The notes: generated by a model not told the origin, from the sequence alone. 64,000 nt of DNA from Turritopsis dohrnii (GCA_027922465.2 BQMF02000488.1:1-64000), one strand, 5' to 3'; positions 12,801 to 24,986 are shown, counted from the first letter of the stretch. A program made the numbers and translations.

Positions 12801-15800
12801 TATATCCAGGTTTTTTATATCATGTAACAGTTCTATAAAAAAAGTTTGTCAATCGCAACAAGATCTTGCTAAAAAAGGTAAAAAAACAACAACAAAAAAG
12901 AAAGTGGAAATTAAATTAATCATCTTACTATATGAATCTGCCATCTTGATCTCGTTCAAAAAGTCTAGTTTTGCTCTGAAAATCATGAAGACAATAAACT
13001 TTGGTTTGTACAATGAAGAAACACGAATAGGTGAGATAAGTAAACTTGAGGTTGTAAGGGATGCAGTGAAACACGGAATGGTGGAATGAGCCTTATGACA
13101 GTATCCAGAATTTGTCCCATGCAGATATAACAGTAACTGAGATAAGGAAACTGAATAAGAACGAGACAACTGTCTATCAGTGCCTCTATGTCAGTTGGTA
13201 AAAAAAAAAAAAAATGTCATCTTTGAAATAATACAAAATTCCTAAAGTATTTAGAAGTCATTGCAGTCTTAGTTGATTTATTTATTCCAGTTCACGATTA
13301 TTTGCCCAGAATATCCTCTTCACTTCCTGAAGGTAATGTTATCATAGAACACAATCCCCAATTGGGCTACAGAAGCTGTAGTGAACCACTCAATTAGTCA
13401 ACCACCGTAGAGATGATTCTCTTGCTGATTGTTAAGCAAAGAGGAGTGTTCAACACTGTTATAGCTGCTGGCATGACTCAGTCAGGGAATGAAACCACCA
13501 CCTGCTAAACAGGAAGCAAGTGCTCCACCACAAAGCTACCGGTCATTGTTCTGTCACTCAGTGTTTTACAACATCCCCACATTTTACATGAAACCACTAG
13601 ACATACTATGAACTTACTTATCACTCAAAGTGCTTACAACATTCGAGTTCCAACCGAGAGGTGGAAGCATCAAAGGAGGAGGGGTATGGAAATTGTGATT
13701 TGGGATAGGGGCAATGCCTTTCCACTCCTTAAAAAAAAAATAACAACAAATCAACAGATTATTCCAGGGAAAAGTTATTAAATCATATATCCAGGTTCCT
13801 GAGAGAAATTTATCGCAAGCTTTCAAACCATATCAATGTTTTCCAATCACAAACATACAATCCATTGCATGTATATGTGAATATGTGAAAGTGCCTGAAT
13901 CTTTATGAAACTTCAAAGAAATTGAAAAGGGTAATAGATATCAAATCACACTAACCGGTCTTATAAACACTTCTGCTGGCTTTTTAAAGAAAACATTCTG
14001 TACATGCCGATAACGACATCCGTTATTGTTACAAGTTCCCTTATTCCAATATTGGAAACAATGACCTCGCGGAGCAGCATTATTTTTCTAAAAAAACAAT
14101 TAAAACAAAAAAAAAACAAATGCAAAGATGGCAAAAAACAAAAGAATTAAAGTTGAGGAAATCCAGGCAACTCCAAATCTAAATACAACTAAATCTACAA
14201 GAGTAGATTTAGTACTAGACAGCATGGGTAATTATGTGTGTTAGTTGAGGGACATTCTCCACATAAATATATTGATTCGTTTGTTTTGTGAACTGGCAGA
14301 TGGACTAGATCATAAATGGATCATTTACTTTTTTTATTTCACTTACTGGGAAAAGTTGGAGCCAGTTGGAGCTTTTTTGTCAACATTTAGAAGAATTACT
14401 TACTCATACATTGAGCAATTGAGAAAACTTAGTACATTACCACCATTTATTATATCCAAAAAGAAAAATTATTCTTTTTAAAAGGATCTGTTGTTCCTTA
14501 ATGTGTAAACAGCTAATCTAACTCATAAATATATTGTTACATGTATACATTAGGCATAGACTATTTATTCTCTTGGAATCAAGGTTTCAAGAGACTAAGA
14601 AACCACTAACCTTTTCGAAACCAAAACCATTATTGAGATCACTAACACATCAATCAGGGGCAAATACAGGTCAAATTTCATAGCAGCAATTGTTAAAGGG
14701 CGTCAAGATACAGGTACGCAAATTCAAAAATTTTGGATAAAAAAAGAAGAACAAAAAGCTAGAAAAGTTTCAGTGTGAGCATTTCACCTCTCAATAATTT
14801 GTTGTTCCTTCTTTTTAATTGTGTATTATTTCCAGGCGTAAATCAATGATATTTAAAATGCATAAAGTCAAAGCAACCCTCAAAATCATATTAGGTGAAA
14901 AAAAAATAATTCTAACAACATAGTAACATACTTGTCTTTCAAGGTGAATATTTGGGCCATTGAATGCTTGATGGTTCATCCTTGGTCTTGGAGGTTGCAT
15001 TAACCCACGTGGTCTATTTTGATAATGACCGACAAAGTGACCATGATTATGATTTGGTTTTTGCATTACTGGTACATTCTTTTCTTGCCAATCATTGACT
15101 TTTTTTGTAGGTGAAACATGCTCTTTTTTACTGCAATAAGATATGAATTGTTATAACATACTTATAATCTCAAAATCAATGATTTAATAGTCAAGTGAAA
15201 TGTTTAAACAGCAAGATTCAGTCAAAAGAAAAATTAAATACCTGCTTTCCACATCCACATGATCTGTACTCTTCGATAAGATGCTTAAATCAGCAATTGA
15301 TTAATTTAGCATATCAACCCATAATACCGTAATTACAAAAAGACTTTTTTACCACAAGAGTGAAGATTTTTGTCCCAAAATGAGTTTTCTAGACTAGGCT
15401 ATGAATGAGACCATTAAAGTTAACTTACAAGGAGAGTATAATTACCTATTACTGTCTTTCTGCCTATCATCTTCTATGTCGTCAAACTCACTAGCAAAAC
15501 CACCTAAGGAAATATTGTCATTTTCTGGATCTTCTTCATAATCCAGCTCATCATCCACTGATTTTTCATCAATATCTTGAAGGCTGGTGAAGTTATCATC
15601 ATCCAAAAGTGCTTCTTCATCTTTGCTACACAAAGATTTGACTGAGCTATCATCCATGTTAAGCAGGATATCTTCTGAGATGGAAAGAGTTTCTGAAGGT
15701 GCAACTGTCACAGGCATGTGTGTAACCGACTGTCCTGCTGGATCAATGGTTTCATCAATTGTGTTCATATTTTCTGTGCATTCATTTTCATTTTCCGTTG

Positions 15801-15868
15801 TTCTAATGTGATTGAGTCTCTGACGAAGATCACCTTTAGACAATTTTTGAAGGGAAACTTTGCAGGAA
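6808..15868 (-). CDS. TOPAZ1: TOPAZ1-like germ-cell protein (CCCH finger + helical repeats), many exons
   Basis: Exons in transcript order: 15446-15868, 15242-15283, 14932-15130, 13956-14087, (one unresolved, perhaps about 13050-13168), 12929-12975, 12800-12832, 12523-12662, 12327-12430, 12152-12250, 11635-11691, 11473-11557, 11342-11397, 10982-11168, 10798-10908, 10503-10721, 10342-10425, 9975-10159, 9375-9460, 9152-9240, 7357-8487, 6808-7278. All have GT-AG borders and, apart from the gap, phases agree, giving about 1,330 residues. Order: acidic N-terminal part; a zinc finger of CX8CX4CX3H form (HCFQYWNKGTC...CRYRH, exon 13956); then PPR/TPR-like helical repeats. C-terminal blocks such as GLRLINFL...HSHGIQYL and LYQISHDSVAKWVE line up, from my memory of the family, with the vertebrate TOPAZ1 C-terminus. 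Vertebrate TOPAZ1 is needed for male meiosis. Here a basic tail of about 135 residues follows the conserved end. The N-terminus is not fully resolved. Confidence 0.75.
9280..9363. repeat. 23-bp tandem repeat, 3.6 copies
   Basis: Exact copies of gttacttgacaaacaccctc plus ttt start at 9280, 9303 and 9326, with a partial copy at 9349. It lies in the intron between the exons 9375-9460 and 9152-9240 of the TOPAZ1-like gene. Confidence 0.9.
9580..9848 (-). repeat. tRNA-derived SINE with AATA-type tail
   Basis: On the minus strand the head (9848 downward) reads like a tRNA: TAGCTCACTTGGTAAGACGG as A box region and GGTTCAAATCCCGGCACTG as B box/T arm. A body of about 190 bases follows, ending in a taaaataataataaataaa tail at 9602-9580. 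It is in the intron between exons 9975-10159 and 9375-9460. The tail and long body argue against a functional tRNA gene. Confidence 0.75.
13272..13541 (-). repeat. tRNA-derived SINE, second family
   Basis: Minus-strand head GGTAGCTTTGTGGTGGAGCA resembles a tRNA D-arm/A box and GGTTTCATTCCC a B box. The body ends in a tggaataaataaat tail at 13285-13272. It sits in the large TOPAZ1-like intron below the CCCH-finger exon. The head differs from the SINE at 9580-9848, so it is a separate family or subfamily. Confidence 0.55.
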
Positions 15869-17360
15869 CTAAGAAGAGGAGAAGACAGTTAACAGAAACA
15901 TTAGGCTGACTGTGCTATCAACACAACATAACTGTTACTTATGCTGATAAGTAACATAAGTAAACAAATGACAAATGGTGTAAATCAAGATGTAAATAAA
16001 ACATTAAAACATTTTTTAACCGTCAAAACTGATGATTGACATCATTAATAAACATACTCACATCATACTAATACTGATGTTTTCAATAAATGATGCTCAT
16101 TAAAATGTGATAAAACGATTCAATATTCCCATTTATAGCTCCAGTACAACCACTTTTTTTTACTTTTTATACTCCTTCTAATATTGTTCAAATTATATTC
16201 TCAATTATAGTAACAAAAGCAAAACAAGTACATAACATAAATAATATAGTTCAACAGGTTATAAGATATAATAAAATATTTCATTATCTTTTAGGGATAT
16301 CTTTTTTTTATACAAATAATAATATATACAAAACTTCTTAAGTAAACTGCCAGTCTAAATTAAGAAAATCATACAGCACAAAGCTGTAAAAAAAATTCCT
16401 CTCATTCATTTCTTATTATGTTATCTTTTATACTTTCAATTATTTTACACCTTTGCATTGTATTTTAATTATTTTACACCTTTGCATTTTTGTCTAGAAG
16501 TTGATTCATTTGATACTTATGAGTAATCTTTAAGTTAGTTTATTATTATTATTGTTTTCGAAACTTTTATAAACAGGATGACCATTCAAAAATTAGAAAA
16601 AATATCTGTTCTTCCATGGGTCCTGTGTTAAAAAACAGTTATTTGATACTTTGTTCAGAGCAACTCACTCGCATTATGAATTTTTTGGCAAATAATGTGC
16701 ATTAAAATACATTATTTTTACAACTTATAGCATCTTTAAAAAAACTAAACTAAGACTAAACAAATTAAAGAAATATAAGATTAAATATAATTATATTTTA
16801 CTAAAACTGACGTGAGCCAAAAACTTTCTAAATAAAATTGCGTATTTATTTTATTTTGATTTCTTTTGTTTCAGACATTAATGACATGATTAGCTCATTT
16901 ATGACTTGACCAGGTCTTAAAAAATGGCAGAATTAATATAAAGAAACATCAATATTTTTTAAAACATGTAATGGCTATGGATTAGCTACTTTACCGTACA
17001 TCTGAGATGCTGCTGGTAAATCCCATTATAGGTAACATTACATTACATTACTGATAATTTCGGTAAAACTGCGAATATACCGATATACTTCTACAATTAC
17101 TGGTACATATTGGCTAAAAAAATCTAAAGTTACCGGTACATTTTGCGCATATCGGTAAATTGAATGTACTTTTTTCCCATGGACAGTCACAAATAATGAG
17201 CAAATGAGCACATTGATGATTATTTAGACTATTACATCACAATGGATGATAACTTGAAACTAGAGTACATAACCACGATTTCTAGTGAAAATTATGGGAA
17301 AATTTCAGAAATCGTGAGAAAATGATAACATAGAAGAATAAATGCTATTACATTGTTTAC

Positions 17361-17420
17361 CTCATAAGATTTGCTTGTTCTTTGACAATCTCAAATTCAG
17401 ATGCTTTCTCTTTATTTATA
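17361..17420 (-). CDS. Possible upstream exon of the TOPAZ1-like gene
   Basis: On the minus strand this 60-base stretch is open (INKEKASEFEIVKEQANLM), ends at a good donor (ATGAG/GTAAAC), and has the phase needed to join the exon starting at 15868. Its acceptor (ataaag) is weak, and no start codon exon was found further up. It could be chance. Confidence 0.3.
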
Positions 17421-18419
17421 CTTTATCTACTTCAAATATAGTTATATCTAGGTGACATAATCCTAGTCAGTTAGGAACACTCGACCAAAACTTGCGATAA
17501 AAAGCGTTTCATACTACTTTATGACAGCCACACGACGAAGTGCGTCCACAACGTTTTCTACTGATTTGAGAATACAAGATTGAGAAATGTATTGTAAAAT
17601 CGTGAAAGAAGTAATTATCAATCTGATTTAATTTGTAACTTAGGACTCTTTACTTTGTACATTCACGTTGATATAAATAAATTGTCCAGAACAAATTATT
17701 TGTGTTTTTTCTATGAAGCCCGATAATATGTGAATAGAATTCGTCGAGATACAGACGAAGTTCAAAAGATCGGGAACACAAAAATTCTCGCGACTTTCGC
17801 GACATTTTGCTTTTTTAGGATTCACGACTTAATATGCTGGCGACTTTTAAATATTTTCACAAAAAAACATTTCACAGATTTGCAGGCAATTTTTTGAAGG
17901 GTGAAGGGTGCTCGTGACTTTGTGTTATTTATTTTCGTATTCAAATTGAATAACTTCGTTTCCAGATCCCCAAAATAAGTAGGCAATGGCGTAACTACTC
18001 TCGGGGGTTGCTTTGGGTGCGATCGCACCACCCTCGGATTTAGTTGACCTTCTTTTTTTACCAAGCAATTTTTCAAGCGATATACTACCAAACGTTTCTA
18101 GAACACTAAGTTTAAGCTAAGGAGAGGACTGAGCATATATATATGAAATATATGTTCTGGTGAAACATGTAATAACCATTCGTTCGTTTGAATTATTCAT
18201 TCCGAATGCTTCCCGAAAATTTATTATCGCAATGTTTGATATTGTTATGTTAATGATTTTAATAATCGTTTTGTCGATACGCCACACAATAGCGCAAATT
18301 TAATTTTACGACCATTATTGAAAGTTATGCTAATGTATCGCTAGAAAAGCGGTACCCCTCGAAGATGTAGAAATTGTTCGTTTTCTTCTTTCTTCATTTT
18401 CTGAAGAACTAAGCCGAAA

Positions 18420-18509
18420 GGGAAATTTTGACACGGTAAAAAGTTTTGTTTTTGCATAAAGTTTCACCACCCCAAAAAATAAAAAAAATTTACCGTGTCG
18501 AATTTTCCC
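18420..18509. repeat. Short inverted repeat (stem-loop / mini-MITE)
   Basis: GGGAAATTTTGACACGGTAAA at 18420-18440 and its near-exact reverse complement at 18489-18509 (about 18 of 21 pair) enclose a 48-bp AT-rich loop. The 90-bp size and lack of coding fit a miniature transposon or a folded RNA element. Confidence 0.6.
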
Positions 18510-20058
18510 TAGAGCTTTTTTTCTATGCGGTTGCCATGACTAGATCGTCATCATTCAATCGGATGTATTCAAATAGGAGAGTAAAATAAAATTATCGAGC
18601 CAATTCTTTAGAATAAATCACGATTATTTTAGCGACGAATTCTGGTCGAGTGGTCCTAACTGCTAGTTTAGCAACAGTGCTATTGGTTAGGCTTCCTTAC
18701 CATATATTTACAGAACGTGAAGTTGTATATAACTCAGGCTATTTATTCATTATGTTGAAATACATCTTATTTATTTTGGAGTGACATATTTAGTCTAATT
18801 TTATAGTCAAGTTCTTCTAAGGAGCAAGTAAAACCACACAGACGCAAGAGACACTTCAGGGCTTGAAAAATCGTTTTTACAAGATAGTTCGTGGGGCCTA
18901 GTTCGTGAATGTAGATAATCATTTTTTGTGTTGAACATGATTTTGAAGACGTCAAACAAACAGTCTATTGATCATCAGGGTTGGATTAGAGGTTGTATTT
19001 ATTTTGATTATGAAACGGCATGAGTTGCGTTTTTAAAGGCAGACACAGACATCTGGAAAGAAAAAAATTATTTATTCATGCAGGATAAATAGACTTCAGT
19101 TATAATAACTGCTACCAATAATGTTGGTGTTGTGTGGGAAAGTGATGTCATATTATTAACATTATTGCAATTAAGAAATTGGTGATATTAAATTGCTAAA
19201 AGGAAACGAATCCCTAATATTTTCCTTAAAAAATGTAAATCATGATAGAGTAATGGGAATATGGAGAGGATTTTGCGCACGAAAACATATTTTTTTCAGA
19301 AAAACTACTTCTTGAACCCCATGCGCATGGGATGCTTGGATGGCTACATTCAAGCACTTAATTTCCGAATAAAGATGTATTAATGTAAATTATATAAGAA
19401 CTGAATATTTCCCGCATACAACGAATTTTTTTCCCATCTAGTTTACTCGTTTTAAAGTGCAGGTATAATGTGATGCTATGTTAGTTTACCCTGGCAATAA
19501 GAGGCGCAACCAAAAGCAGTTGACATGTGAGATTATCGGCATGCGAATTCTGTGTCTGTGTAACAACAACACAAAATATAATTATTTGATCACCACACGT
19601 GGTCGGCAAAGAGTACAAAGTAACCTCTGAATACATGTTCGCTGTTTATTAAATATCTGAGATACTTTCATTTTTTCCCCTATAAGAGTGTACATTTTCT
19701 GAAAGCTAAATAAATTCTCTATCCATCTATCATATTAATTTTAATAAAAAAGAAAAAACCAAACAAGGAAAAAAAATATTGATTGACTTTTCCCGCGCTA
19801 TTCGAGCTCGAAGTCCCCTCACAGCCTCATCCGTTTCTTGTGAAAGTTATATCGACGTGATCCTCAACATGCCGCTAACAAAACCTTGCCTCACTTTTTC
19901 TTCAAAACCAATAGATCTTTCACAATCATCGTTTTAATCATTGTTCATATCCTTACGCCCGTATTTACGCATGATCTATCTCGCTTCTCTCAGCTGTTGA
20001 GGCAAGGTTTTTTCCTAATAAACGTCATTGCGTCGATATCGATTGATGTGTAGGGGAC

Positions 20059-20530
20059 TTGGAGCTCGGCAAAGTCAGGATAACACCTGAAAAACCGTTG
20101 TCGAGATATATCGATGATTTAAGTTTTTTCAAAGATCAAACGTGTTTACATAAACATCTGAATAGTGTCCATCAGATAGAAAAAGTAATGAACCAGAATA
20201 GAAATCGTCGAAAAAGAAGCAAACTATCAGCTCCAAAATCAGCTGCAAAGAAAACTAAAAAAAAGCGGAAATCTGCCGAAAATCTCTCTCGCATGTGCAC
20301 ACTTAGAAGAGGCTGAGAAACAACTGATCGAAGAATTGCATAGAATCGGGTAAATAGTTATTTTTATATTTATATACAAAAAGAACACAAAATATGCTAT
20401 TTGTAAATGACTTAGAAACTTTCATTTTTAGCTATGACGGAGCCATGTTTGTGGAAAATGTCAAAGGAAGCGGCGCGGTCAGGAGAAGGCAAAACAAGGA
20501 GCCTATTCGCTACCTCCATTATATGACTTG
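20059..20530 (+). pseudogene. Unrecognised ORF with basic region, frameshifted
   Basis: An 85-residue ORF (20059-20316) ends in a lysine/arginine-rich, nuclear-signal-like stretch (KKTKKKRK). The adjacent frame, reached through a one-base slip in the A8 run near 20261, continues as AHLEEAEKQLIEELHRIG to a GG/GTAAAT donor at 20349. From an acceptor at 20431 it goes on in phase (YDGAMFVENVKGSGAV...) to a stop near 20531. The phase agreement suggests remains of a real two-exon gene. I do not recognise the family. Confidence 0.35.
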
Positions 20531-21268
20531 AGCAGTTGGCACTTTATCTGATTGCTATGGTGATAACGCACCTCCACAATATTCTTTTCCACCAGTTGTT
20601 CTCCAGTATTTGAGAGCGTTAGTCCCCGGAAGCATAAAAGGAGAGCTCTTCTTTTTTTATTTCTTTTTTTTTTTTTTAAATCGATTGCTCCCTACAATGC
20701 CAAAACCACTACTAGGCAGAGAGCTACACATTCCAGCTGACAATCAATTCAACTTTTGGCACTAATTTCTAACTGACCCCTCACCCAGCCATATTAACCC
20801 CAAAACATCCGAAGACTTCACGGGGGAACGGGCTGGTAGCAGTGCCACCAGAGACGCGGTAAGCTCTGGCAAGATGCTTACCTAGTAAGCTTGGTTGAAT
20901 TTAGTTAAGGATTAGATGTTCAAGAACCATAACTATAAATAGTAATGAGAACAAATAATATCGAAAAGTGTAAAGAAATGTTTTATTACATTGATGTTTA
21001 CATGCCCGACTGGTAATCCTTTTTTGAAACGCATCGGCGAACTTGTTTTTTTCTCTTCTCGCTGCCTTTCTTTTATTTTTGCACTTTTCTGAGCTTTGGT
21101 AGTTGGACTATCTAATTCGTGCACGGTCAACACACGCAGAAGAGCCTTTCGTGAAATCTGAGACAGTTTCAAGCTACACTCTTCCAAAATATTCTCAACT
21201 CCGCTGTTGAACATACACACACACTCAGGTGCATGGCCAGTTCGATTTCCTGGGACGAACAATAGCTA

Positions 21269-21295
21269 CCCCCCCCCCCCCCCCCCCCCCCCCCC
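21269..21295. repeat. Poly(C) tract, 27 bases
   Basis: Uninterrupted run of C just upstream of the decayed BEL/Pao retrotransposon. Such tracts are rare in AT-rich DNA, can form i-motif/G-quadruplex structures, and are also error-prone in assembly. Confidence 0.9.
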
Positions 21296-21664
21296 TTTCA
21301 TTCATTCCCAAAAAAGTTTTTCGTTTACGTCATAGTGGAGAAAAAAAAGACGTCTCTTATTCGCTTTCAAGCACGTGGAGAAAGGCCGTGTTTTAAGTCG
21401 AACGAACGTATTGTTTTTGATGAAAAGTTCACCTGACCGTTAACAACCTCGTACCCAGGGCTTCTTGCATTTTCGATATACGGACGGCGGCCGTTGAGGA
21501 AATTAATGAATCACTTTATTAACTCAGAAAATTAACGCGCAGAAAATTAACGCGGTTTGTCGAAAAAAGTACTTTTTCGTTGCATGATATTAAAAGAATA
21601 TGAAGGCCCAGTACACTATACTTCCCATCACGCTGTTTTAAAGCCAGATTCAAAATGTACACCC

Positions 21665-21718
21665 TGCAGAATTGTGTTTAAAAGCAGTGCTTGCAGAATT
21701 GTGTTCAAAAGCAGTGCT
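21665..21718 (+). repeat. 27-bp tandem duplication inside the reverse transcriptase
   Basis: tgcagaattgtgttyaaaag followed by cagtgct occurs twice back to back (21665-21691, 21692-21718), one base different. It duplicates CRIVFKSSA in frame. Confidence 0.9.
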
Positions 21719-23070
21719 AACTTCCAAGTTTATGTTCTTAATGAGTACTATGCCAAAAGGACCAGACATGCTAAACACCCTAAAAGGGGTACTTATGCGC
21801 TTCCGAGAAGATAGAGTAGTCATCATGGGAGATATTTCAAAGATGTTTTACGCGATAAAAATATCTCTACAAGACCAGATGACTCATCTGTATCCTTGGC
21901 GAGATCTTCAAGTTGAACACCCAACATGGAAGAAGTGATCAAACGAACAAATGAGATAGACAAGGTTCTTGCAGAAGGAGGATTCAAAGGAAAAGTTTGG
22001 ACGGTTTCGGGTATTCCAGGAAGAGATTGTCAGGTAAATGTTGATCCTTGGACATTGAACCCCAACATGAAAATCGAAGCAGAAAAGGTGCTTGGGATAC
22101 GATGGGTAAACGAAAGAGACCTCTTGCAAAAATCATGATGAGGAAGTTATAGGCTGGTGATAAACTAGTTTCTTGGACTGATCCTCTTCCAAAAGAGATC
22201 GAAAAGAGATGGCTACAACTCTTCCTGGTCATGCCCGAGTTGCAGAAGATTGCTTTTCCAAGATCAATTAAACCAGAAAACTCGACAGACGATGCAGTAT
22301 TGGTTGTTTTCTCAGAAGCTTCCGGAGATGCATATGGAGCAGTAGCGTATATGGAAACTGAATGACGGATCTTATGAAAGTAGAATCATCATAGCAAGAA
22401 TCGTGTTGCCCCAGTGAAACGATAGATATCGTCTGGTTTGAGTGGAGCTGTATTAAGCAAACACCTTAGAGATAAGACTGAAGTTTCAAAAGGTGTATCA
22501 CATCGTCAATAGCGAAATAGTTAAAGCAATGATCTCAAAGGAAAGTTACGGATTCAACACTTTTACAGCATACAGAATTGGTGAAATCCAGCAGGCAACA
22601 TGTCTTTCAGAATGGTATCGGGTCCGAGGTTTTTTAAATATAGCAGATTTGATCACCAGGGGAAGAGAACCACACCACCTTGATAAAGAAAGTGCTTGGC
22701 AGTTAGGACCCTCCTTTTTAGCCTTACCAGAAGAACAGTGGCCAATTCAAAATTGTATTAACATTGAAGAAGTACCAGAGCAACCGAAGCTTGCATTCGT
22801 TGCTGCCACAGAAGGAGAAGCCGCTACCAGCCTGTTGTTGATAGGATCAACATTGATCGTTTCAGTAACATTAGCCTTCTAAGAAACACGACAGCAAGGA
22901 TCTTGAGGAGCTTTATAGCCGATTTCGCTCAGACAAAAGACAATGATAGACAAAAGTGTTGGAAAAGGCCCGCTGACGGTAGAGGAATACAATCGTGAAG
23001 AAGTACTTTGGATTCGCGAGGCGCAAAGTCACATCACATTTAAGAACCTGTGTCCTAGGTAAAGGGCTTC

Positions 23071-23747
23071 TTGATCGTGGTTGGTGGTCGAACGGAACGT
23101 TGGTTGGAAGCGACATGGAACAAGAAACATTTCATTCTACTTCCTGGTGAAAGTCGACTATCCTATTTAATTGCCCTGTCCGAGCGTAAATTGAGTGAAC
23201 ACTACGGAGTCGCAGCAACAATAGCAAGAATCAGATCGAAGTACTGGATCACTGGTGTCCGAGTATTAGTGAAACGAATAATCTCTCAATGTGTTGTCTT
23301 GAAAAGAAGTCGGAGAGAATTGAGTCAGCAGGTAATGGGAAATCTCTCTCCCGAAAGATTGAAGCCATCTCCACCGTTTTACCACACAAGTTTCGGTTTT
23401 TTCGGTCCATTCATGATCCGTGGAGAAGTACAAAAACGAGTAAGAGGAAAATGCTACGGAGTGATCTTCACATGTATGGTAGCCAAGGCAGTTTACATTG
23501 ATGTTAGCCAAGATTATTCGACGGATGGATTCTCACAAGTTCTTCGCCGCTTCGCATGTAAAAGAGGATGGCCAAAAACTATCTACAGTGATCCTGGATC
23601 TCAGCTTGTTTGCGCGTCAAGAGAGTTAAAGCACGCCATTAAAGGATTTGATCGCGACGCACTTCAGCAATGCAGCATACAGTACGACACAGAGTGGAAG
23701 TTCTTCCTAGCAGACGGGCCTTGGTTAAACGGAGTAACTGAATCACT
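23071..23747 (+). pseudogene. BEL/Pao integrase domain (interrupted)
   Basis: The zinc-binding region is recognisable (LSEHYGVAATIARIRSKYW), but the second cysteine of its CxxC pair is lost (SQCVVLKR). The catalytic core keeps its three acids: YID (near 23500), YSDPGSQLV (near 23590) and LNGVTESL (near 23738). The frame runs straight into the inserted element at TESL and stops at 23796 in foreign sequence. The rest of the core resumes after the insertion at 24519. Confidence 0.8.
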
Positions 23748-23758
23748 TTGTGATTCAG

Positions 23759-24518
23759 GTGATATTTTGAATTGTGTTGCAAACATTGAAAAATGAAATT
23801 CACTCAGTTTATAACAAAGATTATGAACTATACATTCCAAATTGAATTGAATGATTAAAAGCAACACTCCTTCTAAAGTTTTTATAGTTGTTGGCTATCA
23901 TGTTCTTTTAGGAACTTAAATGACGGTCTGTTGGATGAAAACTACCAGATGTCCATAGATTTCAAATTTACCTCAATTTAAAGTGAGGTAAATTTGTATA
24001 GATTGTCAGAAGCTTTATACATTAAAAATTGTTTTTATTTTATTTTTATCAAGATCTCAAATACCATCAACATTAACTGATATAATATTTACTTGAAAAA
24101 TTTGTTGCAATCGCTCCGTCCAACAGATTCCGTCCAACAGACATTATACCAATCTTAGTCTTTGATTTTTGTTCCAATAAATTTTCAATATGGATATAAT
24201 TTTGACAAGATGATGTTCTAAAGAGATCCAATATGAATTATAAACTAATTTTTCGCATTTGTTTGTTATTCGAGGTGGAACTTGACTGGTTATTAAAAAA
24301 CTTCATTGCACAAATTCTATCTCTTCCATCCAACAGACTCAAAAAAAATTTGAACTGTTACGGTAGCAGTTAGGCAAATGTAAATATTAAAGGCTTAATT
24401 TAAAGTCTAACTGGTTATGCTTCACATAATTTAAACAATTTTCACTTACCAGTCAGTTTTAAAAGCTTCTCAAAGTATCAAATTCCGTCCAACAGAATTT
24501 TCTAATTCAAAATATCAC
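23759..24518. mobile_element. Nested non-autonomous element inside the BEL integrase
   Basis: The integrase reading frame breaks after ...TESL and resumes at 24519 with residues STKK and then FCELQTIMFEVAQ, so about 770 bp are foreign. The inner ends are 15-bp inverted repeats (GTGATATTTTGAATT, 23759-23773 and 24504-24518). The word ATCACT flanks both sides (23742-23747 and 24514-24519), suggesting a target duplication. The interior has five copies of a 13-bp word TCCGTCCAACAGA: 24115, 24129, 24325, 24484, and reversed at 23927. Confidence 0.7.
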
Positions 24519-24539
24519 TAAGATCAACAAAGAAAGTAT

Positions 24540-24986
24540 TGTGCAGTTCTATTGGAGAAAAAGTCATGACATTCTGTGAATTGCAAACCATCATGTTCGA
24601 AGTTGCTCAAATTTTGAATTAACGACCGATGATTGGATCACACTCTAAAACATTTGTGGACGGCTCGTATCTCTCTGTCCTAATGACCTTCTCTGGTCGA
24701 GCTTCCGCAAGGGCCGTTCAAAGAGAGAAGTAGTAACAGAAACAGACTCGATTTCATTCAAACCGCTGTCAATGTATTCTGGAAAAAAATGGTCATCTGT
24801 GGTTTTTCCCAATTTCGTCATGCGCCCAAAATGGCATGTTGCCGAAACGTGAGAAACGTAGTTCTTATACAGGACAGTTACGCGATTAGAGGTAGATGGA
24901 AGATGGGGCTTGTGAAAAAGGCGGTCCAGGGAGATGATGGTAGGGTGAGACGCGTAATGGTATGTTACAAGAATTTTGCTAAATAG
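24540..24986 (+). pseudogene. BEL/Pao integrase end and DUF5641-type domain
   Basis: After the nested insertion the retrotransposon frame continues: MTFCELQTIMFEVAQILN, a stop, then SLCPNDLLWSSFRKG in a shifted frame, VFPNFVMRPKWHVAE, and in the third frame NVVLIQDSYAIRGRWKMGLV through VMVCYKNFAK. These are the LCPNDLL and VVLIQDS hallmarks that end BEL/Pao polyproteins. At least two frameshifts and one stop are present. Confidence 0.75.

Larger units (their letters stand above)
15869..20000. other. Intron/upstream region of TOPAZ1-like gene and AT-rich gene desert
   Basis: I see no firm gene. Contents: a 27-bp direct duplication around 16433-16492 (attttacacctttgcat twice); a possible 5' exon at 17361-17420; a stem-loop at 18420-18509; and an 80-bp stretch at 18773-18856 that recurs, diverged, at 57498-57590. 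Confidence 0.4.
21590..24986 (+). mobile_element. Decayed BEL/Pao LTR retrotransposon (partial pol)
   Basis: In order the translation shows: the start of the reverse transcriptase (VHYTSHHAVLKPDS, then GDISKMFYAI); the thumb region (VIKRTNEIDKVLAEGGFKG); an RNase H piece with its DAS motif changed to SEAS (near 22305); the integrase zinc region and core; and the C-terminal DUF5641-type domain (VVLIQDSYAIRGRWKMG). The stretch that should hold the YVDD catalytic box between 21930 and 21950 is missing. There are stops and frameshifts throughout, gag and protease are absent, and I found no LTRs. A separate element is inserted at 23759-24518. It is dead. Confidence 0.85.

Noticed and set aside
17822..18091. 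89-residue minus-strand ORF as first exon of the TOPAZ1-like gene
   Set aside because: No suitable donor in phase with 17420 or 15868 and no recognisable content; likely chance.
23071..23796. Complete 241-residue integrase gene
   Set aside because: The last 16 residues come from an inserted element and the flanks are full of stops; it is a piece of a dead retrotransposon.
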